Source: Megasphaera sp. UBA5897 (GTDB lineage: Bacteria; Bacillota; Negativicutes; Veillonellales; Megasphaeraceae). Taken from it: a stretch of 52,095 nt of DNA. Made by a program: the position numbers and the translations under genes. The notes beneath the pieces are model-generated. The model searched no databases. It had not been told where the DNA came from and saw only the letters and a program-made list of their open reading frames with translations. Of the stretch, positions 16,626-25,095 are shown piece by piece. The stretch covers positions 1 to 52,095 of the forward strand of contig DJEN01000063.1 of assembly GCA_002431345.1 (NCBI GenBank), written 5' to 3'. Each line of letters starts with the position of its first letter. Within the stretch, counting starts at the first letter, position 1.

Positions 16626-18066
16626 GAGATTGTTTCTTTTTCTCTTAGGCCGGATAGCCCTGTTAAACGGCGTGATGCTGATTATTCCTTTTTTGTATTC
16701 GTTCTTTTGGCAGGAAGAGGGATACCTGTATTTTGGGCCGTCTATTTTAATAGCTTTGGGTGTCGGCGGTTTGCTGAACTATGCAGGACGCAGACACAAG
16801 CGGCAGATGAGTGTCGTAGAAGGGGCTTGGTTCATGGTGTTGGTCTGGCTGCTGCTGGGCGCGATTGGCATGCTGCCGTATATGCTGTCAGGCTGGCTGC
16901 ATGGTGCTGATGCTTTTTTTGAAAGTATTTCTGCATTTACAACAACCGGGATAACCTGTATATCCCAAGATGTGCTGCTGCCGCCGTCACTTTTGCTATG
17001 GCGCAGCATGATGGCTTGGACAGGCGGCTTGAATTTTATCCTTTTGCTTGTGACAGTCGTGCCGCTGGTCAGCGGCTCCTTTGGCCTGACATTATCGGTG
17101 CATCAAAGTGTCCGGTTTAGTCCGATTGTCAGCCGCATGCAAAATGCTGCCCGGCAAACGGGGAAAATGTATGCGGCGATTACAGCTGTTTCGATTGTGC
17201 TGTATTCGCTGGCAGGACTGCCTTTGGTAGATGCCTGCATGAAAGCGCTGATGACCGTTTCTACCAGCGGCGGCGACGCCGTCTTTGATTTTGCCCAGCA
17301 AAACAGCATACCTATGGAACTTGCCGGCATAGTATCCATGGTTTTGGCGAGCGGCAATTTTCTATTGTATTGGAAAGGTGTAGAACGGCGGGAATTTCGC
17401 ACGATTTTTGCAGATACGGAGCTGCGGGTATTTCTGGTCATTTTGGCCGGCATGAGCCTTTTGGTATCGTTCCACCTTTGGCATATGGGAGTCTATGATG
17501 GACTGGACAGCCTGCGGTACGGTATCTTTCAAGTTGTGTCGTTTTGCAGTACGAGCGGCTTTTTGAATACGGCTATAGAAAATTGGCCGGAATTTGATAA
17601 ATTTGTTTTATTTATATTGGTCTTTGTAGGGGGCTGCATTGGTTCAGCTGCCGGCGGCATGCGTGTCATGCGGTTTATTGTTTTATTTAAAATCGCTAAA
17701 CAGGAAATGCGCCGCACGCTGCACCCGCATATGGTTATCAGTTTAAAAATCAACAGCGTACCTGTGGATATGAAAATAGTCAGTCGTGTTTTGAGCTATT
17801 TTTTTCTGTTTATGGCCGTGTTTTTTGTTTCGACGATTATTATTTCTCTATCCGGGTTGGAACCGATGCAGGCTATGGGTGTAGCTGTAGGCTGTTTATC
17901 GAGTACAGGTGCGACAGCCAGTCTTTTTGGAATTACTAATTTTTCTCTTATGCCGGCATGGGTCAAAATTTATTGTGCATTGTTGATGATTTTGGGAAGA
18001 TTAGAGATTTTTTCTTTCTTGATTATACTGCAGACAGGTTTGCAGTATATGCACCGCCGGTGGTAG
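16612..18066 (+). CDS. trkH: TrkH family potassium channel subunit, divergent copy (first of three)
   Basis: A 484-residue membrane protein with four M1-P-M2 repeats. Filter glycines are present in all four loops: TTTGIT, TSGGD, STSGF and SSTGAT. It overlaps trkA. Compared with the next two copies it is clearly divergent: MAWTGGLNFILLL replaces the HWLGGLGIVVIFI segment, and the long loop after it differs. ATG 16612 or 16618 could both serve; AAAGGA lies 4 or 10 bases upstream. Confidence 0.9.
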   Translation: MKMHKRLFLFLLGRIALLNGVMLIIPFLYSFFWQEEGYLYFGPSILIALGVGGLLNYAGRRHKRQMSVVEGAWFMVLVWLLLGAIGMLPYMLSGWLHGADAFFESISAFTTTGITCISQDVLLPPSLLLWRSMMAWTGGLNFILLLVTVVPLVSGSFGLTLSVHQSVRFSPIVSRMQNAARQTGKMYAAITAVSIVLYSLAGLPLVDACMKALMTVSTSGGDAVFDFAQQNSIPMELAGIVSMVLASGNFLLYWKGVERREFRTIFADTELRVFLVILAGMSLLVSFHLWHMGVYDGLDSLRYGIFQVVSFCSTSGFLNTAIENWPEFDKFVLFILVFVGGCIGSAAGGMRVMRFIVLFKIAKQEMRRTLHPHMVISLKINSVPVDMKIVSRVLSYFFLFMAVFFVSTIIISLSGLEPMQAMGVAVGCLSSTGATASLFGITNFSLMPAWVKIYCALLMILGRLEIFSFLIILQTGLQYMHRRW

Positions 18067-18082
18067 GAGGCGTTTTTGCCTG

Positions 18083-19534
18083 ATGAATTATAAAGTTGTA
18101 GTATATATGCTGGGAAAAATTTCTTGGGCCTGCGGCTGTGTGATGATATTGCCCCTGGGCATTGCTGTTTGGTATGGAGAAGCGAGCATAGGTGCGTTTG
18201 CTATGGCAATAGGCATCTGCTTGACTGTGGGGGAATTATTCATCCTGCAGGGGGAAGCGGCGAAGACGGAAATGACAAACCGGGAAGGGATTGCGATTAC
18301 CAGTCTGGGATGGATTATGGTGACATTTCTAAGTATGGTTCCGTATACGGCCGGCGGCTATGCGGGTGTATTGGACGGCATATTTGAAAGTATTTCCGGC
18401 TTGTCCGGTACAGGTGCGACGATTATGCCGGATTTGGAAATCCTGCCGCAAAGTATTCTGTTGTGGCGTGCGCTGACCCATTGGATAGGCGGCCTGGGCA
18501 TCATTGTCATTTTTATTGCCTTGTTTCCGCAAATCGGCAGAGGGATGGTCCATATGTTTAATGCCGAAAGCACAGGACCTGTATCGGAACGGTCGCTGCC
18601 GCGCATCAAAGAGATGGCCAAGGCTTTATTTTATGTGTACACGGCGTTTACAGCAGCGGCGACGGCGGCCTGCCTGCTGTGCGGCATGGATGTTGTTACT
18701 GCGCTGGAGCATGCGTTTTCGACCATTGCCACCGGCGGATTTTCGCCATATAATGACAGCGCGGCCCATTTTCAAAACCCGGTTATCGAGGGCGTTTTGG
18801 CCTTTTTTATGCTGATTTCCAGTGCCAATTTTGGTATGTACGTTGCTGCTTGGCACCGCGGTTTTCATGTGATTATACACGATACGGAATTTCGAACCTA
18901 TTTGGGCATCGTAGCGGCAGCTTCTCTTGGGATAACGCTCAATTTAATACTGCAGCAGGGATGGAATGGCGGAGAAGCGTTTCGGCAGGCTTTTTTTCAG
19001 GCCGTATCTATCTCTTCGTCAACGGGATTCGTGTCCAGCGATTTTGATACATGGCCGTCGTTTTCTCAATTCATTTTGCTCTTTCTCATGTTTGTCGGCG
19101 GCTGTGCCGGATCTACGGCCGGCGGGCTGAAGGTAACGCGGCTGCTGCTGCTGTGTCATGCTGTGCGGGTGGCAGTACAGGAAACACTGCATCCCCGCAT
19201 GGTCTATCATGTCCGTTCCAATGGGGAAGAATTTTCTTCTGATGTGATATACGGCGTAATACGATTTTTCTTTGTGTACATGGCCTTGGATGTATTGTGG
19301 TCTTTTCTGCTTATTTGGGACGGTATTCCTGTTTTTGATGCCATTGGCGTCAGCGTCTCGACAATGGGCAGCTGCGGCCCTGCGTTTGGCTTGTTTGGCG
19401 CCACCTGTACCTATGCAGATATGCCGTCATTCAGCAAAAGCATTGTTTGCCTGTCGATGCTGATGGGACGATTGGAATCCTTTACCGTATTGGCATTGCT
19501 GATGCCATCATTTTGGAAGCGGCGGTCTTGGTGA
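18083..19534 (+). CDS. trkH: TrkH family potassium channel subunit (second of three)
   Basis: A 483-residue membrane protein with four filter loops (SGTGAT, ATGGF, SSTGF and GSCGPAFG), all keeping the central Gly. Conserved segments HWIGGLGIIVIFIALFP and GGCAGSTAGGLKVTR (the intramembrane gate region with its Arg) are intact. It starts 16 bases after the first copy with TAGGAGGCG upstream. It is much closer to the third copy than to the first. Confidence 0.93.
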   Translation: MNYKVVVYMLGKISWACGCVMILPLGIAVWYGEASIGAFAMAIGICLTVGELFILQGEAAKTEMTNREGIAITSLGWIMVTFLSMVPYTAGGYAGVLDGIFESISGLSGTGATIMPDLEILPQSILLWRALTHWIGGLGIIVIFIALFPQIGRGMVHMFNAESTGPVSERSLPRIKEMAKALFYVYTAFTAAATAACLLCGMDVVTALEHAFSTIATGGFSPYNDSAAHFQNPVIEGVLAFFMLISSANFGMYVAAWHRGFHVIIHDTEFRTYLGIVAAASLGITLNLILQQGWNGGEAFRQAFFQAVSISSSTGFVSSDFDTWPSFSQFILLFLMFVGGCAGSTAGGLKVTRLLLLCHAVRVAVQETLHPRMVYHVRSNGEEFSSDVIYGVIRFFFVYMALDVLWSFLLIWDGIPVFDAIGVSVSTMGSCGPAFGLFGATCTYADMPSFSKSIVCLSMLMGRLESFTVLALLMPSFWKRRSW

Positions 19535-19565
19535 CAGAACCGTATCCTACGTAGTTGAGGTGCTC

Positions 19566-21014
19566 ATGGACTATAGTGTTATTTGTCGTTTTTTGGGAAA
19601 AATTTCATTAATACAAGCGTTGGTTGTACTGTTGCCGCTGGTGCTGGCCTGCGGATATGAAGAAGAAAGCTGTATGGCTTTTATATGGACCGGTATCGTA
19701 GGCTTTCTCGTAGCCGGTCTTTGTTTGAGCCAAGGCAAAGTGCGTACAAGAGTGCTGACGATGCGTGAAGGCATTGCCATTACCGGTTTGGGGTGGCTGC
19801 TGGCGACATGTTTGGGGATGCTTCCCTATGTATTTGGACAGTATCTGGGCCTGTTGGACGGATTTTTTGAAAGTATTTCCGGCTTTACCGGGACAGGAGC
19901 GACGGTCATTACAGATATAGAAAGTCTGCCGCAAAGTATTTTGCTGTGGCGCAGCATGACGCACTGGCTGGGCGGTTTGGGCATAGTCGTTATTTTTATT
20001 GCTATTTTGCCGGAAGCCGGGCAGGCGGCTGTTTCTATGTACAATGCTGAAGCAGCCGGGCCGACAAGAGAACGGGTGCTGCCGCGGCTTCATGAAATGA
20101 CCAGCGTGCTTTTTCGTATGTATATGGTATTTACGATGATTTCTCTGGGCGTTTTTCTGCTGTGCGGCATGGATTTTGTCAGTGCTGCCAATCATGCGTT
20201 GTCGACGATTTCTGCAGGCGGTTTTTCGACGTATAATGACAGTGCTGCCCATTTTGACAATCCGTTGGTAGAAGGATGGATGACTTTTTTCATGATATTG
20301 GCCGGCGGTAATTTTGGACTGTATTATCAGATATATCAAAAAGGATTTCATGTCGTAAAGCGAAATACGGAGTTTAAGGCTTATCTAGGAATCTTAGCCG
20401 TAGCTACGATCTGCGTCGGCATGAATTTGATGAGTGCGTTTAGCTCTTCTTGGGGAAATGCAATGCGGTTTGCGTCATTTCAAGTTGCTTCTATTGCTAC
20501 GACAGGATTTGTATCAGCTGATTATGACCAATGGCCGACGTTTTCCAAAGGCATACTCATGTTGCTCATGATTAGCGGCGGTTGTGCCGGTTCGACTGCC
20601 GCAGGTATTAAAGTAGCCCGCGTAGTCATTTTGTTTAAAGCCATTTGGGCTTCTGTGGCGCGCACGCTGCATCCCAAAATGGTCATCCAGTTGAAAATGA
20701 ATGGACAGTATATCAGTATGGATACTGTGATCCGCACGAGCCAGTTTTTCTTTTTGTACATTGCGTTTATTGCGTTATGGGCGTTTCTGCTGACTTGGGA
20801 CAATATCCCTGTATTTGACGCTATCGGTATCAGTGTCAGCACTATGGGATGTATTGGTCCTGCTTTTGGTATTACCGGCGCGACGTGTACCTATGCGGAA
20901 CTGTCGATGTTTTCTAAGGGTATTTTGTGTCTGTCTATGCTGATTGGCCGTTTAGAAATGTTTACGGTCCTTGTCATGTGCCACCGGAGTTTTTGGAAAT
21001 GCAGAAGATACTAA
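19566..21014 (+). CDS. trkH: TrkH family potassium channel subunit (third of three)
   Basis: A 482-residue membrane protein, a close paralogue of the second copy. The filter loops are TGTGAT, SAGGF, ATTGF and GCIGPAFG; HWLGGLGIVVIFIAILP and GGCAGSTAAGIKVAR are intact. ATG 19566 follows TTGAGG. It is the last gene before the phage; its 3' end lies about 125 bases from the recombinase stop, so the left attachment site is probably in or just after it. Confidence 0.93.
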   Translation: MDYSVICRFLGKISLIQALVVLLPLVLACGYEEESCMAFIWTGIVGFLVAGLCLSQGKVRTRVLTMREGIAITGLGWLLATCLGMLPYVFGQYLGLLDGFFESISGFTGTGATVITDIESLPQSILLWRSMTHWLGGLGIVVIFIAILPEAGQAAVSMYNAEAAGPTRERVLPRLHEMTSVLFRMYMVFTMISLGVFLLCGMDFVSAANHALSTISAGGFSTYNDSAAHFDNPLVEGWMTFFMILAGGNFGLYYQIYQKGFHVVKRNTEFKAYLGILAVATICVGMNLMSAFSSSWGNAMRFASFQVASIATTGFVSADYDQWPTFSKGILMLLMISGGCAGSTAAGIKVARVVILFKAIWASVARTLHPKMVIQLKMNGQYISMDTVIRTSQFFFLYIAFIALWAFLLTWDNIPVFDAIGISVSTMGCIGPAFGITGATCTYAELSMFSKGILCLSMLIGRLEMFTVLVMCHRSFWKCRRY

Positions 21015-21100
21015 TTGAGGATGCGTGTAAAATGGCATGGTTGAGCCGTTTTGTGAAATGCATAGTAAGAGAAAAAGTGATAAAAACAGAGAAAACAGAA

Positions 21101-21134
21101 AGAGCCGCCTTTTTTCTAGACGGCTCTTTTTTTT
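21101..21134. terminator. intrinsic terminator between trkH and the phage recombinase
   Basis: AGAGCCGCC/GACGGCTCT (one mismatch) around a T-rich loop, followed by eight T. An A-run precedes it on the other side, so it may also stop minus-strand recombinase transcripts. Confidence 0.85.
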
Positions 21135-21139
21135 GCATA

Positions 21140-22780
21140 TTAATGAGTGGCGTATATAAATTCATGGGTTATACCGTTTTTGAAAGTAATGGAATGTATA
21201 CGCCTGTTTTCTATGTTGATTTTTGTAATAATGGCGTGTACGAAGTCGAACGCTATTTTTTCTCCCACGGCTGCCATGAGTATATCATACGTAATGGATG
21301 CGGAGCCAGTGAGCAGTTTTTTTAGATTGTCGTTTTGCATGGCGGCGGAAATAGACGGTTCCGGCACTGCAGGTTTTGCCGGAGATTCCAGCGCCTGTAA
21401 CTGTGCAAGCAGCTTTTTCTTTTCGGAAACGTATTCGTTGCGGCTAATGCTTTCGTCATCGTATAGATACAAGTCCTTTAAACGCTGCAAGGCCCGTTCG
21501 ATGCGGCTGCGCTTTGTGTCGTTGTTAGGCTGGAACGGCTGCAGAGAAATAGTTGTCGGCGGCTGATAATCTACGCGGTGTGATTTTTTGATGCTGTTGA
21601 AAATAACTTGCAGGTCGATAACGTGAGAAATAGCTGCCAGCTCATCGCCCTGCAGGAGCATTGACTCCAGCTGTGACGGCGATTGCAATGTATCAATGTG
21701 AGACTGGACATACAGCATATTTTGTATATATCGAAAAATAAAAGGAGTCAATTTTATGTCACTGGGCGTATAGGATTCTTTACAGCCCCGATCTAAAACA
21801 TGACTCAAACAAGTGTATAAGCTGGAGCTGATGGGATGACATGCTCTTGGCTTATCCTTGCGGGCAGTAAAACAACTGCCGCAAGGGCAATAAAGAAGCT
21901 TGCCGTATAAATGAATGCGTTTGGAAAGTTTTGTAGGCTTAGGTCGGGTAGCAATATATTTTTGGATGGCGTCAAATTCAGCAGGTGGAATAATGACCGG
22001 GAAAATATTCTCGACAACTATCCATTCTGATGGCGGCAAACGACGCCATTTCCCACGCGTAGATGTACGATTGTATACTAACGATCCCTTATACACGGGA
22101 TTTGTTAATATGGCACGAATTTTTTTTACAGACCACACATGACCGGATTTTGTCAAAATGCGCTGGCTATTGCATGAAAGCATGACTTGATACATGACAT
22201 GCGTCCTTGAAAAGGAGCTAAATATGTAGCGTACTGCTTGTGCTTCCTGCTCGTTAATTATAAGCGTCTTGCGTGTCTTGTCCCAATCGTAACCAAGGGG
22301 GATGGAACCGCCGACGCGAATACCTTTTTTTGCTCGTGCTAGCATAACATTTCCTACCCGTTCGCTGGTAACTTCCCGTTCCATCTGTGCAAATGTCAAA
22401 GAAATAGTAAGCATAGCACGGCCCATCGGCGTGGATGTGTCGAACTGGTCATTGAGAGAAATAAATATTACGCCCAATTTTTGCAGCTCATTATACATAA
22501 GAGAAAAGTCCAATACGCTGCGGCTGATGCGGTCCAGTTTGTATACCAAAATATGCGTAAATTCGCCGGACCGGCAACGGGAAATCATGTCTTGATATGC
22601 CGGCCGCTTTGTGTTTTTACCGGAAAATCCAGCGTCTTGGAAAATCTCATAGGATGCAATGTGCAGCACATGCTGTGCATACGAAATAAGAGCTTCCTTT
22701 TGCACGGGAAGACTGTATTTATCTACTTGATATATCGTAGAGACACGGCAGTAGATGGCCGCTTTTTGTTGTTTTTTCAT
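21140..22780 (-). CDS. large serine recombinase (phage integrase)
   Basis: A 546-residue recombinase. The resolvase catalytic domain (1-150) has the nucleophile S14 in YCRVST and the arginine motif YKLDRISRS. The recombinase DNA-binding domain follows (about 165-290, with LGYDWDK and ILTNPVYKGSLVYN). A zinc ribbon has CPCGSC, then C (RACH) and C (TCLS), and there is a C-terminal coiled coil. It would catalyse attP x attB integration; excision needs a directionality factor not identified here. It is at the phage edge pointing outward, as usual. Duplicated translation-start sequences lie upstream (see repeats). Confidence 0.95.
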   Translation of the reverse strand: MKKQQKAAIYCRVSTIYQVDKYSLPVQKEALISYAQHVLHIASYEIFQDAGFSGKNTKRPAYQDMISRCRSGEFTHILVYKLDRISRSVLDFSLMYNELQKLGVIFISLNDQFDTSTPMGRAMLTISLTFAQMEREVTSERVGNVMLARAKKGIRVGGSIPLGYDWDKTRKTLIINEQEAQAVRYIFSSFSRTHVMYQVMLSCNSQRILTKSGHVWSVKKIRAILTNPVYKGSLVYNRTSTRGKWRRLPPSEWIVVENIFPVIIPPAEFDAIQKYIATRPKPTKLSKRIHLYGKLLYCPCGSCFTARKDKPRACHPISSSLYTCLSHVLDRGCKESYTPSDIKLTPFIFRYIQNMLYVQSHIDTLQSPSQLESMLLQGDELAAISHVIDLQVIFNSIKKSHRVDYQPPTTISLQPFQPNNDTKRSRIERALQRLKDLYLYDDESISRNEYVSEKKKLLAQLQALESPAKPAVPEPSISAAMQNDNLKKLLTGSASITYDILMAAVGEKIAFDFVHAIITKINIENRRIHSITFKNGITHEFIYATH

Positions 22781-22875
22781 AGCAATAATCCTTTCTTTTA
22801 GGCGTGCGGTTGCCGATACTAAAGGAATTTGCTATAATGATGTAATCATAGCAATCCTTTCGATAGGCGTGCGGT
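22778..22875. repeat. two direct copies of a ~30-bp element spanning the recombinase start
   Basis: Copy 1 (22778-22810) and copy 2 (22847-22875) share CATAGCAAT, CCTTTC and TAGGCGTGCGGT in the same order. On the minus strand each reads as CCGCACGCCTA, a GAAAGGATT ribosome site and ATG. Copy 1 is the real recombinase start; copy 2 starts a five-codon frame (MITSL, stop). A third partial copy, TAGGCGTGCGGT then AAAGGAATTTGC, is at 26713-26740 on the plus strand. Confidence 0.7.
22810..22838 (+). promoter_or_regulatory. rightward promoter with inverted repeat over the -10 box
   Basis: TTGCCG at 22810-22815 and TATAAT at 22833-22838 with a 17-base spacer. The -10 lies in an inverted repeat AAAGGAATTTGCTAT / ATAGCAATCCTTT (22821-22860), which could be an operator. 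No protein gene follows on this strand for more than 2 kb, so the product would be a short RNA. Confidence 0.6.
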
Positions 22876-22936
22876 CTTTGAAACGGCTTGCTTTGATGCG
22901 GCCGTCCGTGTTGGTAGCGCGGGCGGCTTTTTTATT
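22845..22936 (+). ncRNA. candidate small phage RNA with intrinsic terminator
   Basis: The promoter at 22810-22838 would start transcription near 22845. A GC-rich hairpin (GCCGTCCGTGT pairing with GCGCGGGCGGC through two G-U pairs, 22904-22931) followed by TTTTTT ends it near 22936. The roughly 90-base transcript has no useful reading frame. It is transcribed away from the recombinase. It is a prediction from signals only. Confidence 0.45.
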
Positions 22937-23083
22937 TTCTCAAAGTGTGAAGCCAAACGGAGTTTTAAATGTAGTATAATAAACGTGTAGAAGGGTTTTC
23001 GCCAAATTACCCCTTACACAACACAACTGAATATTGAAGAGAGTTCTTTTGCGATGAGGACTCACGACGCCCCGGGCATGCTG

Positions 23084-23968
23084 CTATGTTCGGGGTTCTT
23101 CCATTTTTGGACGTATATTAGTTGCGCCACGTAGGTAATTCAATTCCTGTTGCATCCATTTAATTTCAGAAGCAGCATATTCAGAAGTCCAAACACCAGA
23201 TTTTTCAAATTCTCGAATAGATAAAATATAAAGAGCATAAATTTTTTGTCCATCTTCCGTTAATTGTTGTTGGCCTTTCCAATCTAAGGACAGGCTAACA
23301 TCATACCCAGTTGTAAGTCTGTTAAACGTTATTTCATTTATAAGGCGGAAAACACATAAATAGTAACTAGCGTGTTCTTTTTCGATCATATTCTTTATGC
23401 TTTGGCGTATGTTTGGGAGATCAAAAATAGAATAAAATAACTTATCAATGAGAGACAAATCATACGTATTAAATTTTCTTTTAATAAGTTGGTACTCATT
23501 AAAGCAGTTTTCTTTATATAACTGATCAGTATCTTTTTTTTCATGGCATGAGATGGTAAATTTTGCTTTTAATGAATCATATATCGAATGAGACGAGTTT
23601 TCTGTTTTAAGAAATGGCTCACCATATTTATTATCGCCTTTAGTTCCAGGAATAGCACATAAAATAATTTCAAGGATAATGGCAAGAGCATATATAGGCC
23701 CTAATATTACATTAATAATACAAAAATAGCCAGATTTATTAAAATCATGATACCGACGAATTACGAATGATAAATTGAAAGGAATAAGAACACAAGCAAT
23801 AACCAAGGAAATAAACTCAAAAATAAAAGGATTTTGATGATTATATAGCCTGTTTGCGGCTAATGATTGAAAATGTATGATAAAAGTTATTGGTATGATA
23901 GTGAACAACCGAAAAAGTATATACTGTTTGCGGTTGATTCTGCCGTGAAATGAAAGAAATCTTTTCAT
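23084..23968 (-). CDS. DUF805 membrane protein with extra C-terminal domain (phage cargo)
   Basis: A 294-residue protein. Residues 1-125 are a DUF805 domain: FHGRINRKQYILFR start, about four membrane helices, the signature VIRRYHDFNKSGYF and the closing PGTKGDNKYGEPF. Residues 130-294 are soluble, helical and of unknown family. DUF805 proteins are small membrane proteins of unknown function, here with an unusual added domain. AGGAGGTG precedes the ATG. Base composition is much richer in A+T than its neighbours. It lies behind the repressor with a second membrane protein, the usual place for lysogenic-conversion or superinfection-exclusion genes; that role is inference. Confidence 0.8.
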   Translation of the reverse strand: MKRFLSFHGRINRKQYILFRLFTIIPITFIIHFQSLAANRLYNHQNPFIFEFISLVIACVLIPFNLSFVIRRYHDFNKSGYFCIINVILGPIYALAIILEIILCAIPGTKGDNKYGEPFLKTENSSHSIYDSLKAKFTISCHEKKDTDQLYKENCFNEYQLIKRKFNTYDLSLIDKLFYSIFDLPNIRQSIKNMIEKEHASYYLCVFRLINEITFNRLTTGYDVSLSLDWKGQQQLTEDGQKIYALYILSIREFEKSGVWTSEYAASEIKWMQQELNYLRGATNIRPKMEEPRT

Positions 23969-23983
23969 AAAAGCACCTCCTGT

Positions 23984-24337
23984 TTAATACCTATACTTTA
24001 AGTAATCAATATCCAATTCGCAGTCATCTATACGTGATCTAAGATAATCAACATCGGATTCTAAAGAATCTACTTTGTATTGAATGTCAAATGATTTTGT
24101 TGAAGATTCTATTTCTTGCACTTTTTGCGTTAAATTTTTTATTTGCCATTCTTGATAGCCGATAAAACACAATAAAAGAATAATGACTGCTGGTAAGATG
24201 TATTTGCGAATATGAATATGTAATGAAAAGTGAATATTCATCCGTATAGATTTAAATATATCAGAGAATAAAGTAAAAAATACATAAGCCAAACCTATAA
24301 AAAAGAGGGTGGCTATTATACAAAGAAATATATACAC
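23984..24337 (-). CDS. membrane protein with C-terminal coiled coil (phage cargo)
   Basis: A 117-residue protein with two membrane helices (about 1-22 and 46-62) and a C-terminal heptad-rich coiled coil (LTQKVQEIESS to DYLKYRY). I do not recognise the family. GTG 24337 is 8 bases after AAGGAG; the earlier GTG at 24346 overlaps that site. It is 15 bases upstream of the DUF805 gene and probably co-transcribed with it. It lies just after the repressor terminator. Confidence 0.7.
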   Translation of the reverse strand: MYIFLCIIATLFFIGLAYVFFTLFSDIFKSIRMNIHFSLHIHIRKYILPAVIILLLCFIGYQEWQIKNLTQKVQEIESSTKSFDIQYKVDSLESDVDYLRSRIDDCELDIDYLKYRY

Positions 24338-24356
24338 AATGACCACTCCTTATATA

Positions 24357-24398
24357 AAATACAGCCCCGCCCACAGCAGGACGGGGCTGTTGTATTAC
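24357..24398 (-). terminator. terminator after the repressor gene
   Basis: ACAGCCCCG/CGGGGCTGT stem with flanking AATAC/GTATT pairing and a TTTTAT tail on the minus strand. The RBS of the coiled-coil gene follows immediately, so read-through may set cargo gene expression. The preceding stretch (24399-24552) holds further palindromes, GACTATC/GATAGTC (24424-24441) and TTGCATC/GATGCAA, and no gene. Confidence 0.75.
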
Positions 24399-24552
24399 GG
24401 TTCGACATATCCTGCGATATGCCGGACTATCATGAGATAGTCTCCATGTCACGCTGCGCTTGCATCATAAGAGATGTAGTGTAGTGGATATGATTGACTA
24501 TATGAAATTGTCTTGCATCAACTTACGATGCAAAAGACTCAGCGCCGTCGCT

Positions 24553-25059
24553 TTAATGACGACGACCGGTGCCAGTTGTGGGTTCGCTTCCATCGGCGCA
24601 TGGAGACGACACCGCGTTTCTTTCGGCTTGTAATTCCAGCCGGTAACGCTCAACTTCAGCGTCTATATCGTCCTCTGCTGATTTCTGCATAAACTCATTG
24701 GCAGCAGTAACGATATTAAAAAACGTTTCTGCAAGTTTCTCTTGCTTTTCGTCATCCATGGATAGAAATATTTCCATCACACGGCGCCGTGCTGGTGACA
24801 TATTGTACCGCTTGCACAGCTCATCTACAATAGATGATTCCGTTTCCCGGTACATCGGCCCGGTGCCGGTACGCAGCCAGGCTTCTGAAACATTGAAACA
24901 TTCACAAATCATTTTGATGGTGCGGTCTGTAATTGTGACAGCACCTGTTTCGATTCCGGCAAAATTAGATTGGCTCATCTGAATCTGCGCGGCAAATTCA
25001 GCTTGCGTCATTTTTTTTTCTTTTTTTCTAAAATCCCGGATTCGCTCATTCACGGTCAT
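24553..25059 (-). CDS. phage repressor, XRE/CI-like
   Basis: A 168-residue DNA-binding protein. The N-terminal HTH_3 domain spans residues 3-62 (RIRDFRKKEKKMTQAEFAAQIQMSQSNFAGIETG, then EAWLRTGTGPM). A helical segment follows, with an acidic/Pro-rich tail. There is no LexA-type peptidase Ser-Lys pair, so induction is unlikely to be by simple RecA-stimulated self-cleavage. The start has AAAGGAGGA upstream. It is divergent from the early operon across the operator region, the usual genetic switch. It probably maintains lysogeny. Confidence 0.88.
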   Translation of the reverse strand: MTVNERIRDFRKKEKKMTQAEFAAQIQMSQSNFAGIETGAVTITDRTIKMICECFNVSEAWLRTGTGPMYRETESSIVDELCKRYNMSPARRRVMEIFLSMDDEKQEKLAETFFNIVTAANEFMQKSAEDDIDAEVERYRLELQAERNAVSSPCADGSEPTTGTGRRH

Positions 25060-25095
25060 AAGTGCTATCCTCCTTTCATATTAATAATACCATTT

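Larger units (their letters stand above)
22781..23083. other. 303-base non-coding region between recombinase and DUF805 gene
   Basis: It holds the repeats, promoter and candidate small RNA listed separately (22781-22936). The rest (22937-23083) has a TATAAT at 22975 without a good -35 box. A hairpin CCCCG...CGGGG (about 23074-23096) may be the end signal of the minus-strand DUF805 transcript. A 26-codon frame from ATG 23054 is probably not a gene. Confidence 0.5.

Noticed and set aside
21015..21139. attL core sequence
   Set aside because: Serine recombinase sites have very short cores and the right end is outside the window, so no repeat can be tested.
20927..21325. 132-codon plus-strand frame across the trkH 3' end and the recombinase 3' end
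   Set aside because: It overlaps two clear genes and a terminator and has no own ribosome site or recognisable sequence.
23054..23134. 26-codon frame (MRTHDAPGMLL...) as a possible type I toxin peptide
   Set aside because: No ribosome site, hydrophobicity is weak, and it overlaps the end of the DUF805 gene and a hairpin.
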